DNA from: Parasporobacterium paucivorans DSM 15970
GTDB taxonomy: Bacteria; Bacillota; Clostridia; Lachnospirales; Lachnospiraceae
NCBI RefSeq assembly: GCF_900141895.1
Contig: NZ_FQYT01000014.1
Span: forward strand, 1-64,000
Direction: 5' to 3'
DNA length: 64,000 nucleotides
A program made the translations under genes and the position numbers. The notes beneath the pieces were generated by a model that was not told where the DNA came from, searched no databases, and worked only from the letters and a program-made list of their open reading frames with translations. Positions 63,007-64,000 of this stretch are shown piece by piece. Positions within the stretch are counted from its first letter, which is position 1, and every line of letters starts with the position of its first letter.

Positions 63007-63939
63007 ATGGAACACAATGAGATTATCGGCTGGCTGCTTGAAGGTGACGTGTCCATACAGTATCAGACACACCGGGATTTATTGAAATCAGGGCCTGAAG
63101 TATTGATCGGCCTTAAGAAGAGGATTGCGGAAGAAGGCTGGGGATATGAGTTCCTGAAAAGGCAGCATCCAGAAGGCTACTGGGGGCGGGCCTTTTATCA
63201 GCCTAAATGGACATCGACCAACTACACACTTCTTGATTTGAGGAACCTGTGTGCCCCGTGTACGGCAGAAATAACGAAAGCGCTTAATGTAGTAGTTGAG
63301 ACCTGTAAAGGTGCGGATGGCAGCATTAACGGTTTTGTGAGTGTGCCGGAGAGCGATATGTGCATCAATGGAATGTTTTTAAACTATGCATGCTATTTTG
63401 GCATAGAAGAAGAAAAAATAAAGTCCGTCGTGGATTTTGTGATTAGCCAGCAAATGGAAGATGGGGCCTTTAACTGTCTGCTTAACCGATATGGAGCCAG
63501 TCATAGTTCGATGCATACCACAATTAATACTCTTGAGGGGATATCGGAGTATATAATTCAAGGGTATGGATACAGGCGCACCGAGCTGGTTAAGATTGAG
63601 ACGGAAGCACGGGAGTTCCTTCTCCGGCATCATTTATTCCGGTCAGACAAAACCGGCAGGATTATCCATCCTGGCATGCTGCGTATTGCATATCCCACTC
63701 GGTGGAAGTATGATATTCTGCGTGCACTTGAGTATTTCCGTAAAGCGGGGGCTCCATATGACGAAAGAATGCAGGAGGCCCTGGACATAATTTCCAGGAA
63801 GCGCACCAGTGATGGCAGGTGGAAAATACCCGCACATTATCCAGGGTCTGCAGTCCATTTTGAAATGGAACAGGCTGGAAGGGCAAGCCGTTGGAATACG
63901 CTCAGGGCCATGAGGGTTTTAGAATATTTCAACCTATAA
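63007..63939 (+). CDS. Prenyltransferase/squalene-cyclase-like alpha/alpha-toroid protein
   Basis: 310 residues of paired helices with repeated short motifs of the toroid type: HPEGYWGRAFYQPKWTST, QQMEDGAFNC and RTSDGRWKIP resemble the QW-like repeats of terpene cyclases and prenyltransferases. The catalytic DxDD motif of squalene cyclase is not seen, so the chemistry is unknown. GGGAGGTGG precedes the ATG. Cytoplasmic, no signal peptide. Follows the GyrI-like gene after 23 bases and is probably co-transcribed. Confidence 0.7.
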   Translation: MEHNEIIGWLLEGDVSIQYQTHRDLLKSGPEVLIGLKKRIAEEGWGYEFLKRQHPEGYWGRAFYQPKWTSTNYTLLDLRNLCAPCTAEITKALNVVVETCKGADGSINGFVSVPESDMCINGMFLNYACYFGIEEEKIKSVVDFVISQQMEDGAFNCLLNRYGASHSSMHTTINTLEGISEYIIQGYGYRRTELVKIETEAREFLLRHHLFRSDKTGRIIHPGMLRIAYPTRWKYDILRALEYFRKAGAPYDERMQEALDIISRKRTSDGRWKIPAHYPGSAVHFEMEQAGRASRWNTLRAMRVLEYFNL

Positions 63940-63954
63940 CGGAAGTGCTTTGCA

Positions 63955-64000
63955 TTAAAAGTAACTGCTAATCATTAATCCGATCAGTGCGCCGTAGATG
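63955..64000 (-). CDS. C-terminal end of a minus-strand gene, probably a membrane protein (partial)
   Basis: Reading the minus strand from the window edge gives IYGALIGLMISSYF and a stop at 63957-63955, a hydrophobic C-terminus with good codon use. Only 15 codons are visible, so this is tentative. Confidence 0.35.
   Translation of the reverse strand, partial: IYGALIGLMISSYF

Overview
The window looks like chromosomal DNA of an anaerobic Firmicute in class Clostridia, most likely Lachnospiraceae or a close relative (inference). Supporting signs are the archaeal-type AspRS-GatCAB operon behind a T-box, a glutamine synthetase gene followed by an ANTAR regulator, LL-diaminopimelate aminotransferase, rubrerythrin, a YerC-type repressor, strong GGAGG ribosome sites and many TTG/GTG starts. 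No rRNA, tRNA or CRISPR array was seen.

Layout. 1-11.3 kb: cell-surface polysaccharide locus: a lectin-like tail, five GT2 glycosyltransferase genes (two are paralogues flanking an O-acyltransferase), a polymerase-like membrane protein and a polyprenyl-phosphate sugar transferase. The first 7.4 kb is clearly more AT-rich than the rest. 11.3-15.5 kb: two tandem LytR-CpsA-Psr proteins, which probably attach the polymer to peptidoglycan, and an HtrA protease. 15.5-20.7 kb: a divergent ClpX, an ABC exporter, RNase HI and MscL. 20.7-25.2 kb: malic enzyme, glnA with its ANTAR regulator, and dapL. 25.2-30.0 kb: the complete livJHMGF branched-chain amino acid transporter. 30.0-34.9 kb: T-box, aspS, gatC, gatA, gatB, which together should make Asn-tRNA (and Gln-tRNA) by transamidation. 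34.9-39.9 kb: purC, purF, purB, purA. 39.9-49.5 kb: housekeeping and stress genes (SEC-C protein, methyltransferase, Hsp33, cold-shock protein, PHP phosphatase, YerC-like repressor, PspA, SPFH protein, PcrA helicase, RlmD-type rRNA methyltransferase).

49.4-56.5 kb is an AT-rich accessory and decaying region. It begins with a 1.2 kb segment flanked by a perfect 16-bp direct repeat at the 3' end of the rlmD-type gene; the far copy still carries an alternative C-terminal coding tail. This is the signature of site-specific integration. The segment holds a frameshifted CDGSH iron-sulfur gene. Further on are a uracil permease, a stand-alone RelA/SpoT-type alarmone synthetase, a rifampin ADP-ribosyltransferase (arr) pseudogene with an internal TGA, small redox and methyltransferase genes and the tail of a degraded surface protein.

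56.3-64 kb: a DedA/TVP38 membrane protein with a structured, terminator-bearing leader, a VOC protein, a LysM lipoprotein, katG with rubrerythrin (peroxide defence), a HEAT-repeat protein, a GyrI-like protein and an alpha/alpha-toroid protein. The most promising items for follow-up are the rlmD attachment site, the orphan leader RNA at 56.3 kb, the probable tRNA-Asn specificity of the T-box, and the glnA leader with its ANTAR regulator.
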